A DNA stretch of 64,000 bases from Caldilineaceae bacterium (GTDB taxonomy: Bacteria > Chloroflexota > Anaerolineae > Caldilineales > Caldilineaceae), in the NCBI GenBank assembly GCA_958295845.1, contig OY282376.1, positions 5,097,022 through 5,161,021 on the forward strand, given 5' to 3'. This document shows positions 42,471-51,810 of the stretch, piece after piece (position 1 is the first letter of the stretch; the number at the start of each line of letters is the position of its first letter). The notes beneath the pieces are model-generated. The model did no database searches. It worked only from the letters and a program-made list of their open reading frames with translations, and was not told the origin of the DNA. The position numbers and the translations under genes were made by a program.

Positions 42471-44021
42471 CTAGCCACGGGCCACCAGGTTGCGGAAATG
42501 GTCGCCGCGTTGTTCAAAGTTTTTGTAGGCATCGTAGCTGGTGCCGCCGGGGGAGAAGAGCACCACCGTACCGGGCGTGGCGGTCTGTTTAGCCAGGACG
42601 ACGGCTTCGTCGAGGCGTTTTACAACGGCGCAGCAGGGGGCGGAGATGCGCCGGAAGGAGGCCCGTTCCCTGACCTTTTCGGCGATCATGGACCCGGCTT
42701 CTCCGAATCCGATCAGGCATTGGACCCGGTCCAGGACCTCGTCGGCGAAGGAATCCCAGGGCAGATTTTTGTCTTTGCCGCCGGCGAGGAGAATGAGGGT
42801 CTGCGCGCCGGGGGGGAAGACCTGGAGCCCGGCGACGGCCCGTTCGGGCGCGGTTGCGATGCTGTCGTTGATCCAGAGGACGTTGTCCTTGGGGCGCATC
42901 TCCTCCAGCCTATGGGGGACGCCGGCAAAGGAGCGGGCGACGCGGCCCATGGCCTGTTCGGATGCGCCGGCCGCGCCGCTGATGGCGGCCGCGGCCAAGA
43001 GGTTGGCGATATTGTGCTCGCCGCGCAGTCGTACATCGGGGCGGCGGCAGAAAGGTCGGCCTGCGAAGAGCAGGTCTTCGGTTGTTGCGGATGCCCAGGC
43101 GCCGGCGGCCGACCGCGGCCCGGCTTCGGAACTGTGAAGCGAGGTGCGGCGGATGCGGCTGGCGGAGGAGGAAAAGGGAATCACCTGCCGCTTTTGGCCG
43201 AGGACGGAACGGCATTGCGCCAGGAGGGAGTCCAGCTCCCATTCGGGGGGGACCGGCTGAGCGTCATCATCCCAGCCGGCCATGCGGCTGGCGACGGGAT
43301 CATCGGCGTTGAGGACGACTACGCTGGTCGGCTTCAGATGGCGCAGGAGGTTGGACTTCGCCAGGGCATAGTCGGCCATCGATGGATGCCGGTCCAGATG
43401 GTTGGGCGTTATATTGAGAATGGCGGCCACGTCGGGGCCCAACTGATCGAGCGAACCGTAGGCGACTTTGGGGTCGAACAGCTCGAGCTGAAAGCTGCTC
43501 AGCTCGAGCACCATTATGTCATCTTCCTGAATGGCGGCGAGGCGGTCCAGCAGGGGTGTACCGATATTGCCGCCGACGTGGACGGTATGGGCGTCAGCAA
43601 CGGTTTCCTGCAACATTTCTCCGACGAGCGTTGTCGTTGTTGTCTTGCCGCTGCTGCCGGTGATGGCGATGACAGGGCAGGGGGCCAGCTGCATTGTGAG
43701 CAGGCTGTCGTTGCTCAGCGGGATGCCGCGACGAACGGCTTCCTGGACAAGGGGCGATTGGCGGTGCACGCCGCCGCTGAGGCAGAGCAGATCGCAGTCA
43801 TCCAGCAGGTTGGGAGGATGGCCGCCCAAGGCAAGCGCCACCGGCAGATCACCCAACTTCTCCAACTCTTCGGCCAACTTTTGCGCGGGGGCGACGTCGC
43901 TGATGGTTACGTTGGCGCCGGCCGCGGCGAAGAAACGGGCCAGAGCCAGTCCCTGGCGGCCCATCCCCAGGATGACGACATTGCGTTTTTCAAAGTTGAA
44001 CACTTCGTCGTTGGCAATCAT
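42471..44021 (-). CDS. murD: UDP-N-acetylmuramoylalanine--D-glutamate ligase
   Basis: 516 aa, longer than the usual 440-460. VVILGMGRQGLALARFFAA is the N-terminal domain; ITGSSGKTTTTTLVGEML is the P-loop; LELSSFQLEL and NITPNHLDRHPSMADYALAK follow; LWINDSIATAPERAVAGL and LILLAGGKDKNLPWD mark the C-terminal domain. Extra length comes from an insertion near residues 255-300 rich in Ser, Arg and Ala. It adds D-Glu to the stem peptide. Confidence 0.96.
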   Translation of the reverse strand: MIANDEVFNFEKRNVVILGMGRQGLALARFFAAAGANVTISDVAPAQKLAEELEKLGDLPVALALGGHPPNLLDDCDLLCLSGGVHRQSPLVQEAVRRGIPLSNDSLLTMQLAPCPVIAITGSSGKTTTTTLVGEMLQETVADAHTVHVGGNIGTPLLDRLAAIQEDDIMVLELSSFQLELFDPKVAYGSLDQLGPDVAAILNITPNHLDRHPSMADYALAKSNLLRHLKPTSVVVLNADDPVASRMAGWDDDAQPVPPEWELDSLLAQCRSVLGQKRQVIPFSSSASRIRRTSLHSSEAGPRSAAGAWASATTEDLLFAGRPFCRRPDVRLRGEHNIANLLAAAAISGAAGASEQAMGRVARSFAGVPHRLEEMRPKDNVLWINDSIATAPERAVAGLQVFPPGAQTLILLAGGKDKNLPWDSFADEVLDRVQCLIGFGEAGSMIAEKVRERASFRRISAPCCAVVKRLDEAVVLAKQTATPGTVVLFSPGGTSYDAYKNFEQRGDHFRNLVARG

Positions 44022-44145
44022 GGTATCGTTCTCCTTGCGGCTGCCGGTTTGCGGTCAAGGCTTCGTTCCCCGGCAGATGCGAGGGACTGAAGGCCGGCCG
44101 CCTGGATTCGAAGCGCCGCCGGCATGAAACGGGTGCTGGCGGCGG

Positions 44146-45147
44146 TCAACCGTTCCACAGCGCCAGGGCCACGCCCAACATTCCACTGAGCACACCGACT
44201 ATCCAGAATCTCTCTTTGACCTGTGTTTCGCTCCACCCCAGCAGTTCAAAGTGATGGTGGATGGGCGTCATCTTGAACAGGCGGATATCGCGGCCCAGGT
44301 AGCGGCGGCTGAACTTAGCGGAGGCCACCTGCAACAGTACGGAGACGGTTTCGGCGACAAAGACGAACCCGACCACGGGCAGCAGCAGCCATTGCCCGGT
44401 CATCAGCGCGACCAATGCCAGGGTTGCGCCCAGAGCGAGGCTGCCGGTGTCACCCATGAAGATCTGTGCCGGGTGGGCATTGAACCAGAGAAATGCAAAG
44501 AGCGCTCCCACCGTTGTGAAACAGAAAGCGGCCAGATAGGTCTGCCCCTGTCTGTATGCGATCAGTCCGTAGCTGGCGAAGGCGATGCCGCTGATGCTTC
44601 CGGCCAGGCTGTCGAGTCCATCGGTCAGATTGACGGCGTTGCTGAACCCGATAATGATGAAGATGCCGGCGGGAATGAACAGCCAGCCGACCGAGACCCA
44701 CTCGGGAATGCCGGGCACGCCTACATAGTAGAGATCGGGCGGCCCGTAATAGAGAATGCCGACGATAATGGCGGCAAAGATGAACTGGAATCCGCTCTTC
44801 ATGCGGGCCGACATGCCCTTGCCCCTGCCGCGGAGTCCGAGCCAGTCATCGGCGGCGCCGAGTGTGGCGTGCGCGGCCAGGCAGAAAAAGAGCAAGAGCG
44901 TACTTTTGCCGATCAGGGTAAAGCCAAGCAGATTCGCCAGATTGAGCGCGCCTGTAATCAGCAGGACCGGCACCACAAATAGCAGTCCCCCCATCGTCGG
45001 GGTGCCGGTCTTTTCCTGGTGCGAGTCCGGCCCTTCCATGCGCACCTGTTTGCCGATGCGGTAGTGTTTCAACAAGGCGATCAGCGGCTGTCCCCAGATC
45101 ACGGCGATAAAGAAGCTGAGCGTTCCGAGCACCAGCGGAGATTCCAT
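44146..45147 (-). CDS. mraY: Phospho-MurNAc-pentapeptide transferase
   Basis: 333 aa. Ten membrane segments. GPDSHQEKTGTPTMGGLLF holds the substrate motif, ADDWLGLRGRGKGMSARMK the aspartate pair, FSNAVNLTDGLDSLAGS the metal ligand, GDTGSLALGATLA the next, and LFKMTPIHHHFELLGWSE the HHHF motif. It makes lipid I on undecaprenyl phosphate. It starts 11 bp after the murF stop. Confidence 0.98.
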   Translation of the reverse strand: MESPLVLGTLSFFIAVIWGQPLIALLKHYRIGKQVRMEGPDSHQEKTGTPTMGGLLFVVPVLLITGALNLANLLGFTLIGKSTLLLFFCLAAHATLGAADDWLGLRGRGKGMSARMKSGFQFIFAAIIVGILYYGPPDLYYVGVPGIPEWVSVGWLFIPAGIFIIIGFSNAVNLTDGLDSLAGSISGIAFASYGLIAYRQGQTYLAAFCFTTVGALFAFLWFNAHPAQIFMGDTGSLALGATLALVALMTGQWLLLPVVGFVFVAETVSVLLQVASAKFSRRYLGRDIRLFKMTPIHHHFELLGWSETQVKERFWIVGVLSGMLGVALALWNG

Positions 45148-45158
45148 CGATGAGCCCC

Positions 45159-46856
45159 TTACCCTTCCAGGAGGCCGCCGCCGACCTCTTTGTCGGACAT
45201 TGTGCGGCGGGCTACGTCTGTGGCTGCGGCTGTTGCCGGCTCTTGTGTGATCTCGGGGACGATTCGTTCCATCCCCACGGCACGGCTGCCTTTGACGAGC
45301 AGCAGGTCGTGCGGTTGTGCCAGTTCTTTCAGGATGCGTATGGCCGTCTCAAAGTCGCCGGTTTCGTAGACGGCTCGGGAAGGCAGGCCTGAGCTGCGGG
45401 CCTCTTCGGCGATGAGACGGCCCAGATCGCCGACGGTAACGAGCAGATCGGTTGTGCTGGCGGCATGGGCGCCGACCTGTTTGTGACCCTCGGTGGTGAA
45501 GGCGCCCAGCTCTCTCATGTCGCCGAGGATTGCGATGCGGCGTCCGCCGCGGTTTTGTTTCTGATGCTGGTGTTCGTGATGCTGGCCGTTGTTGGATGGC
45601 GGCGTTCGTTTGGCTGCTTGGGGCGTTGTTTGGGCGCCGGTTTGGCGGCGGGTGAACAGGTCGTCGAGCAGATTGAGGGCGGCCACGGTGCTGACGGGGC
45701 TGGCGTTATAGGTATCGTCGATGACGGTGCTGCCGTTGATGCCGGGCATCACGACGAGGCGCAACTGGCTGGGCACCCGCTGCAGGCCGGCGGCGATTTC
45801 GTGCCAGGAGAGGTCGCTGACGATAGCGACGGCGGCGGCGCCGAGGGCGGTATAGACTGAATGTCTACCCAGGAGGGGCAGTTGCAGGCGCTGGCTGTGG
45901 ATATTTCCGCTTTGCCGGCGGTGATGGAAACGGAAGCGGATGCCCTGCATGCCCAGGCTTTCGATTTCGTCGGCCCACAGGTCGGCTTCAGGGGTGAGGC
46001 CATAGAAGAAGGGCCGGGCATCGGTGGCGTCCGCCATCGCGGCGACGCGGGCGTCGTCCTGGTTCAGGACGGCTACGCCTCCGTCCTGTGCATTGGGAAG
46101 CGCCTCTATGAGCTCGGTTTTGGCCTGCGCGATGCGATCGATGGTGCCCAGCCGTTCCAGATGGGTGGGGCCGACATTGGTCACGAGGCCGATATGGGGC
46201 CGCGCCAGTTCGCAGAGCAGGCGGATCTCGCCGAGGTCGTACATTCCCATCTCCAGCACGGTGCGCTCGTGGCGCGTGTGCAGTCCGAGGAGAGCGAGCG
46301 GCAGCCCTTGTTCGCTGTTGAGGTTGCCGGTGTTGTGATGGGTGTTGAAGCGTTGGGCGAGGACCGATGCGGTCAACTCTTTGGTGCTGGTTTTGCCTAC
46401 GCTGCCGGTCACGCCGACCACGCGCAGATCGGGGTGGGTGCGATGCAGGCGCTGAAAGAGGCCGGCGGACTGCAGAGCTGCGCCGGCATCGGGGACGATG
46501 TAGGCGACGGCGCGGCCGGGGTCAAGGTGTTTGGTTTTGGCTTTCGCCTCGTCGATCTGTTCGCGCTGGCGGCAGTCGACCAGCAGGGCGCCGGAGTCGT
46601 GCAGCTGCTCAAGGCCGCGCTCTTCGCAGATGATCAGTGCGGCGCCGGCGGCCAGGGCCTGGCGGATATATTGGTGGCCGTCGGTGCGGGCGCCACTGAA
46701 GGCGATGAAGAGGGCGCCTGCTTCGACGTCGCGGCTGTCCAGCACCGCGTGGCTGACAGGACGGGGCGCGAGCGTTTGCGGCGGGGGCGTCGCGGTCAGC
46801 GCCTGCCAGAGTGTATGTTGGGTTATCGCGGTCTCAACTTTCGGTCGGTCTGCCAC
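45159..46856 (-). CDS. murF: UDP-MurNAc-tripeptide--D-alanyl-D-alanine ligase
   Basis: 565 aa from a GTG at 46856 (VADRPKVETAITQHTLWQAL). The open frame continues upstream into a Cys/Thr-rich stretch that overlaps the preceding gene and is not expected in MurF. DSRDVEAGALFIAF is the N-terminal domain, GVTGSVGKTSTKELTASVL the P-loop, NLNSEQGLPLALLGL and ELARPHIGLVTNVGPTHLERL follow, and VIDDTYNASPVSTVAAL with AILGDMRELG mark the end domains. A His/Gln-rich insertion of about 40 residues (near 400-437) lies just before AILGDM. murE is not next to it. Confidence 0.95.
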   Translation of the reverse strand: MADRPKVETAITQHTLWQALTATPPPQTLAPRPVSHAVLDSRDVEAGALFIAFSGARTDGHQYIRQALAAGAALIICEERGLEQLHDSGALLVDCRQREQIDEAKAKTKHLDPGRAVAYIVPDAGAALQSAGLFQRLHRTHPDLRVVGVTGSVGKTSTKELTASVLAQRFNTHHNTGNLNSEQGLPLALLGLHTRHERTVLEMGMYDLGEIRLLCELARPHIGLVTNVGPTHLERLGTIDRIAQAKTELIEALPNAQDGGVAVLNQDDARVAAMADATDARPFFYGLTPEADLWADEIESLGMQGIRFRFHHRRQSGNIHSQRLQLPLLGRHSVYTALGAAAVAIVSDLSWHEIAAGLQRVPSQLRLVVMPGINGSTVIDDTYNASPVSTVAALNLLDDLFTRRQTGAQTTPQAAKRTPPSNNGQHHEHQHQKQNRGGRRIAILGDMRELGAFTTEGHKQVGAHAASTTDLLVTVGDLGRLIAEEARSSGLPSRAVYETGDFETAIRILKELAQPHDLLLVKGSRAVGMERIVPEITQEPATAAATDVARRTMSDKEVGGGLLEG

Positions 46857-46921
46857 CGAATCAGAATCCTTTGAACAGAAGTAACTGGTCGCTGCGCCGG
46901 CCAGCGGCAATGGAGCGCAGG

Positions 46922-49003
46922 TCACCGGTGCGGGAGTTCGGCGACCGGTTCTGCAGCTGGTAGTGCAGCTGGTAGTGCAACCGGCACTGAAGCTGCCGGC
47001 TGCGCGGTTTCCTGGCACTCGACGGCGGACGAACAGGCGTAGCTCTGACTGTCGTCCGACAGCCGGACCTCGTCCGGCGGGATATTCATGTGCTCGAACA
47101 GGCGGTGTGCGATGCGGCTGAAGATGGGCGTGGCGGTATAGGCGGCCCAGCGGCTGATGCCGGGGTCGGGCCGGTCGAGCTTTACCAGCATGACAAACTG
47201 CGGGTCGTCGGCCGGTGCGTAGCCGATAAAGCTGGCGATGGTTTTGTCCTGGATGTAGCCTTCGTCGGTGGCGATTTCGGCGGTGCCGCTCTTGCCGGCG
47301 ATGCTATAGCCGGAGACCTGGGCCATCTGATTTCCGGTGTTGACGACATGCACCATCATATCTTTCATCTTGATGGCCGTTTGCGGCTGGATGACCTGGT
47401 AGACCATTGTCGGTTGGGTCACCATTGCGTAGTCACCGGCCACGCGGCTGTGCACGATGTACGGGCGCATCAGTTTGCCTTCGTTGGCGATGGCGGCGAC
47501 TGCGCAGAGCATCTGAAGGGGGGTAACGGCGATGCCCTGACCGAAGCTGTTGGTGGCCAGGTCGGATACACCCCAGTTGGGGGCATCGGTGTTTCTGACC
47601 TGACCGGCCACTTCACCACTCAGGTCGATGAGTGTATCGGCGCCGAAGCCGAAACGGGTTACATAGTCGTAAAAGGTCTCGGCGCCGACCTCCTGCGCGA
47701 TCTGGACGGTGATCACGTTATTGGAATGGGCCATGGCATCGGCGACGGTCAGCGCACCGACAGCCTTGCGGTCACTGTTTTGAACGGTATGCCCCTCCAC
47801 GGCGATGGCGCCGGTATCGACGAAAACGGTTGAGGACTCGACTGCGTCGACGTCGAGGGCGGCGGCGACGGTGATCAGTTTGAAGACCGATCCCGGTTCA
47901 AATTGGGCGCTGATGGCGACATTGGTGAATGTGTTGGGGTCGCCATCTTCGAAGCCGTTGCCGTCGAAGGTGGGCCAGTTGGCCATCCCCAGGATTGCGC
48001 CCGTTTTGGGGTCCATGACGATGACGGTGCCGGCCTCGGCACGGTAGAGACCGACCCCCAGGCGCAGCTCCTCTTCGATGATATGCTGGATGGTGCGGTC
48101 GATGGTGAGAACCAGGCCCTTGCCATTGCCTCTGGGCAGAAAGCGGAGGACGTTTTCGTCCAGTTCTGAGCGGGGAAGCTGGTTGCCTGGTGGAAGACCA
48201 ACGCCATCGCTGGAGAGAAAGTTCCGATAGTAGCGTTCCAGGCCCAGTACCGGCACGCGTTCGGCGTTGAGAAATCCGAGGACCTGGCTGGCAAGGATGC
48301 CCTGTGGATAGAAGCGTCGGGGACGGGCGGCGATGTGGATATGCTCCAGCAGGAAGTCCCTTTCGGCCATTCGCTGCTGGCGTTCGGCAAGCAGCTGTTG
48401 CCCCTGGTCAAAGTCGATATGCGGGGCGATTATGAGGTAGTCTCCGCCGCTGTTCTGGGTCAACTGGTTTTCGATCTGAAGCGGCGGGACACCGATGCTG
48501 GCCGCGAGCCGGTGGGAGATGTCGCCGAAATCGCTTGGCGCGATGAATTTGGGCGTTGCCGTGATGCGGTAGGTGAAGCGGTCGGCGGCGAGCAGATTGC
48601 CGTCGCGGTCGACGATTACACCCCAGGAGGTGGTGTCGTCGACGGTATTGCGTCCGGTCACAACCGGCTGTGGGGGTTCGTATTGCTGCCAGCCCATGAC
48701 CTGCATATCGAGCAGCCGCAGGACCAACAGGACCAGCGGTCCGGTCAGCACGACGCCGATAAAGCCGATACGCCAGATCTTGGAGATATCTTCCGACACG
48801 GGGGGCTGTTGGAGATGGTCCTGTTCGAGGGGGGCGCGATCGGACGTTGCCCGATGAAGGGCGCCGTCTTCGGGGCCGCCGTCATCGAGAGCGCCGTCTT
48901 CGAGGCCGCGGTCAGCCCCAACTTTGGGGCGCTGGCCGGAGGCGAATAGAGGGCCGAAACCGTGTCCACGTTCGGGACGAGCGGCTCGGTTCCGTGCACG
49001 CAT
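46922..49003 (-). CDS. ftsI: Septal class-b penicillin-binding protein (FtsI/PBP3 type)
   Basis: 693 aa from the ATG at 49003, which has TTGGAG nine nt upstream; in-frame ATGs at 49012 and 49057 are less well placed. An acidic N-terminal region of about 75 residues precedes one membrane segment (IWRIGFIGVVLTGPLVLLVLRLL). The dimerisation domain begins WGVIVDRDGNLLAADRFTYRI. The transpeptidase has SVFK (about residue 371), SNN (AMAHSNNVITVQ) and KSG (IAGKSGTAEIA). No PASTA domains. A Pro/Ala tail of 40 residues closes it. It cross-links septal wall together with FtsW. Confidence 0.95.
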   Translation of the reverse strand: MRARNRAARPERGHGFGPLFASGQRPKVGADRGLEDGALDDGGPEDGALHRATSDRAPLEQDHLQQPPVSEDISKIWRIGFIGVVLTGPLVLLVLRLLDMQVMGWQQYEPPQPVVTGRNTVDDTTSWGVIVDRDGNLLAADRFTYRITATPKFIAPSDFGDISHRLAASIGVPPLQIENQLTQNSGGDYLIIAPHIDFDQGQQLLAERQQRMAERDFLLEHIHIAARPRRFYPQGILASQVLGFLNAERVPVLGLERYYRNFLSSDGVGLPPGNQLPRSELDENVLRFLPRGNGKGLVLTIDRTIQHIIEEELRLGVGLYRAEAGTVIVMDPKTGAILGMANWPTFDGNGFEDGDPNTFTNVAISAQFEPGSVFKLITVAAALDVDAVESSTVFVDTGAIAVEGHTVQNSDRKAVGALTVADAMAHSNNVITVQIAQEVGAETFYDYVTRFGFGADTLIDLSGEVAGQVRNTDAPNWGVSDLATNSFGQGIAVTPLQMLCAVAAIANEGKLMRPYIVHSRVAGDYAMVTQPTMVYQVIQPQTAIKMKDMMVHVVNTGNQMAQVSGYSIAGKSGTAEIATDEGYIQDKTIASFIGYAPADDPQFVMLVKLDRPDPGISRWAAYTATPIFSRIAHRLFEHMNIPPDEVRLSDDSQSYACSSAVECQETAQPAASVPVALPAALPAAEPVAELPHR

Positions 49004-49122
49004 GCTGGACATCTCCAAGAGTACGGTGGCCACGACGTTCGGGCCACAGACATTCATCGCCGCCGACCCTACGTTCGGGCACTTGGCGGCGACGAAAGGG
49101 GCGGCGGTACAGGCGGCGGCGG

Positions 49123-50007
49123 TTATCTGGGCTGTTTCAACTGGCCCAGGAAGAAATCGCTGGCCCGTTCAAGCAGCGGGTCGCTCCATTGACGGACAGA
49201 CTGCCAGCTTCCGTTGATCTGTTGTTGCCAACCGGACAGATACTGTTCGAACTCGGTTACGGGGAGTCGTTCGGTCACAGACCAGAAGGACGGCTCGTCC
49301 GCAGCGGGCAGACCCGTCTGGGCATCAACGGGGGGCGTCGTGCTGGGGGCCTGGGGCTCTTGCGCCGCTTCCAGGCTCCCTGCGGCAGTGGCAGAAAGCG
49401 CTGACTGTTCCCCTGCCTGGGTGGATGGTTGATCAAGGGCGGGGGCACTGTCTGCCTGCTGATGGGATGGCCGGCTGCCGTCTGATCCGGTGTTACCGGC
49501 GGAAAGAGCAGGGTCGGCGGTCGGGCCAAGCGGATTCGGGACGTAGTTGCGTTGCAGCGCGGGACGAAAGTCGAGTTGGACGGCGCGCAGCTGGACGTGT
49601 TCGAGGGTAGTGCGCTGGCCGATTTGCCACAGCAGCTCCGCGTTCTTCTGCTCGACGAGGCTGTATTGAACGCGGAGCGCCTCCAACTCTGCACGGGCCT
49701 GCGTGATCCGAAGCGAGGTCCAGACCTGAACAACGGCCAAGACGCAGACGGCGGACAGGGCCATCACAAAGAAGAGGTATCCCCTGAGCGTTTGCGGCAG
49801 GGGGACGAGATCATCGAGCCAGACGAGGCCACGCAGAACCCGAAAACGGGACAGATTGGATGATTGCGTGCTGTTTGGGCCCAAGTCTCGGTCTTCCCTC
49901 GGTCCTTCCTGGTCGACTGGGCGCCAAGCCTGCTCGTCATTGTTGCGCTGCGCCCGCGGTTGCGAAGGGCGTCCGGCGCGATGCAGATTTACGGTCGGTG
50001 TTGACAA
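49123..50007 (-). CDS. ftsL: FtsL-like division protein with long C-terminal extension
   Basis: 294 aa against about 100-120 for FtsL. A cytoplasmic N-terminus of about 75 residues is followed by one membrane segment (GYLFFVMALSAVCVLAVVQVW) and a short coiled coil (ITQARAELEALRVQYSLVEQKNAELLWQIG). That membrane-plus-heptad pattern and the place between rsmH and ftsI are the basis of the call, since FtsL sequence is poorly conserved. A Pro/Ser/Gln-rich linker then leads to a Trp-rich tail (FWSVTERLP, SGWQQQINGSWQSVRQW). Confidence 0.7.
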   Translation of the reverse strand: MSTPTVNLHRAGRPSQPRAQRNNDEQAWRPVDQEGPREDRDLGPNSTQSSNLSRFRVLRGLVWLDDLVPLPQTLRGYLFFVMALSAVCVLAVVQVWTSLRITQARAELEALRVQYSLVEQKNAELLWQIGQRTTLEHVQLRAVQLDFRPALQRNYVPNPLGPTADPALSAGNTGSDGSRPSHQQADSAPALDQPSTQAGEQSALSATAAGSLEAAQEPQAPSTTPPVDAQTGLPAADEPSFWSVTERLPVTEFEQYLSGWQQQINGSWQSVRQWSDPLLERASDFFLGQLKQPR

Positions 50008-50112
50008 TAGCTTAATCCTGCAGAAACAATCACTAAACAGTCACCAAAGAGAGATGCGCAACAGATTGGCACATCAGGCAGACTGGCAAACAGATCAACT
50101 GGAACAGATCGA

Positions 50113-51120
50113 CTACTGTTCAGGCAGTTTTTCGGCGATGCGCAGCTTGGCCGAACGGCTGCGGGGGTTTTCTTGAATTTCGGCGGCTGCGGGCACAATC
50201 GGCTTCTTGTTGCATAACGCCAGAACGGGAATCTGTTCCTGCCCTCCGGCCGGCAGGGTCGGGTCGGGGCGGAATTTTCTGGCGTTGTCACGCATCCACT
50301 CCTTGACCAGGCGATCTTCCAGGCTGTGAAAGGCGATGATGGCGACGCGTCCGCCGGGCCGCAAGAGTGCGGGAATCTGCGTCATAGCCCGCGCCAGCTG
50401 TCCCAGCTCGTCGTTGACCGCGATGCGCAGCGCCTGGAATGTCCGGGTAGCTGGATGGATTTTCTGTCTGCTGCGTGAGCGCATTGCCCTGGATACGATG
50501 TCTGCCAGTTGGGCGGTTGTTGAAACCGGGCGACTGGCAACGATGGCACGCGCTATGGAGCGGCTTTGTCGTTCCTCTCCGTATTGGTAGAGGATATCGG
50601 CGATCTCCTCCCAACTTCTGTTGTTAATCAACTCGGCTGCGCTGAACCCGGTCGTGGGGTCAAAGCGCATATCGAGCGGACCGTCGTTGCGGAAAGCGAA
50701 GCCCCGAGCCGGCGTATCCAGCTGAAAGCTGCTGAGGCCCAGATCGAGCAGAATGCCGTCGACTTCTGTAAAGCCGTGCTGGCGGGCCGTTCGTTCGATC
50801 TGATCGAACGGCGCCTGGGCCACGCTCAGTCTGCCGGCGCTGATTTCGCCGGGAAAGCGTTTCCGAACCCGGCGGATGGCTGCGGGGTCAACGTCCAGCC
50901 CCAGTACTTGTCCGGCGGCGACGCCATCTGCACGGGAATCCTGGTGCGCCTCTGTTCGCGTGAGGCGGGTCCGTTGCAGCAGGAGCTTTGTATGGCCGCC
51001 GCCGCCCAGCGTGCCGTCGATGAAGCGCCCGCCTGGCTGTACGTTCAGGCCGTTCAGCACTTCATCCGCGAGAACGGGGAGGTGCTGGAGGCCGTCCGGT
51101 TCAAAGGGAGCGCCTGGCAT
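50113..51120 (-). CDS. rsmH: 16S rRNA (cytosine1402-N4)-methyltransferase RsmH
   Basis: 335 aa. HLPVLADEVLNGLNVQPGGRFIDGTLGGGGHTKLLL is the family start with the SAM loop, LGLDVDPAA follows, GILLDLGLSSFQLDTPARGFAFRNDGPLDMR and NDELGQLARAM are the conserved middle, and GGRVAIIAFHSLEDRLVKEW is near the end. It methylates C1402 in the ribosomal P site. Second gene of the dcw cluster. Confidence 0.97.
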   Translation of the reverse strand: MPGAPFEPDGLQHLPVLADEVLNGLNVQPGGRFIDGTLGGGGHTKLLLQRTRLTRTEAHQDSRADGVAAGQVLGLDVDPAAIRRVRKRFPGEISAGRLSVAQAPFDQIERTARQHGFTEVDGILLDLGLSSFQLDTPARGFAFRNDGPLDMRFDPTTGFSAAELINNRSWEEIADILYQYGEERQSRSIARAIVASRPVSTTAQLADIVSRAMRSRSRQKIHPATRTFQALRIAVNDELGQLARAMTQIPALLRPGGRVAIIAFHSLEDRLVKEWMRDNARKFRPDPTLPAGGQEQIPVLALCNKKPIVPAAAEIQENPRSRSAKLRIAEKLPEQ

Positions 51121-51199
51121 GTCGTTTGCGGATCGGCACGGTAGCGCGGGGTCTTTTGCGACCCCATCTGCGCGGCCTTGGCAAGAGCCCGGGGATGGT

Positions 51200-51625
51200 T
51201 CAGACTCCCAGGGCGGCGAAGAGATCTTCTCCGAGCTGCGTAGGTGTGAGCAACTGTTCCTCCCATTGGGCCGGGTCCCAGAGTTCGATATAGGTATTCA
51301 TCCCGGCGATAATGATTTCGTTTTCGATTCCGGCGAACTCGCGCAGGCGCTGGCTGATAAGGATGCGCCCCTGGCGGTCGGGTTTCAGGTCCTCGGCGGC
51401 GCTGAAGAGTGCGCGGCGCAGTTGCGCTGTACGCGAGTCTATCAGGGGCAGGGCGCTGACGCGGGCGGCGACATTCTGCCATTCGTCGAGCGGCATCGCC
51501 ATAAGGCAGCCGCCGGTGGGGTTGCGCGTCACCACGAGACCGGGCATGAGCCGGTGGCGGAATTTGGCGGGAATCGTGAGCCGCCCTTTGCTGTCCAGGT
51601 TGTGACTGAACTCACCGAGAAACAT
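51200..51625 (-). CDS. mraZ: Transcriptional regulator MraZ
   Basis: 141 aa from MFLGEFSHNLDSKGRLTIPA at 51625, the normal start. Two SpoVT/AbrB-like half-domains are seen, the first with DSKGRLTIPAKFR, the second with DRQGRILISQRLREFAG. MraZ binds direct repeats ahead of its own operon. Such repeats are present at 51781-51810. Confidence 0.97.
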   Translation of the reverse strand: MFLGEFSHNLDSKGRLTIPAKFRHRLMPGLVVTRNPTGGCLMAMPLDEWQNVAARVSALPLIDSRTAQLRRALFSAAEDLKPDRQGRILISQRLREFAGIENEIIIAGMNTYIELWDPAQWEEQLLTPTQLGEDLFAALGV

Positions 51626-51780
51626 AATTTTCAGAGTCGTTGCCCTGTGCGCATCCCATTCGGGCCGGGGCGCATCAGGCATCTCGCTTCAACGAATGTG
51701 TCCGGGAACTTCGAAGAGTATTGCGGCGGCAAACAGGTGGCCGAGCGCTCGATACGAGATTTCTTCGGGATGTAGGGACG

Positions 51781-51810
51781 GCGCCCCACTTTCCCCCATA
51801 TTCTCCCCTA
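51781..51810 (-). promoter_or_regulatory. MraZ-box-like operator: three direct repeats, 10-bp period
   Basis: On the minus strand three successive decamers, TAGGGGAGAA, TATGGGGGAA and AGTGGGGCGC, each carry GGGG at positions 3-6. This matches the arrangement of TGGGN-type repeats on one helix face bound by MraZ. The boxes lie 156 bp before mraZ. A possible promoter (TTGTCA, then TATCGT with a short 15-bp spacer) lies just upstream. Confidence 0.65.

Noticed and set aside
46857..47018. Upstream extension of murF (Cys/Thr-rich)
   Set aside because: It overlaps the end of ftsI in another frame and is not part of the MurF family.
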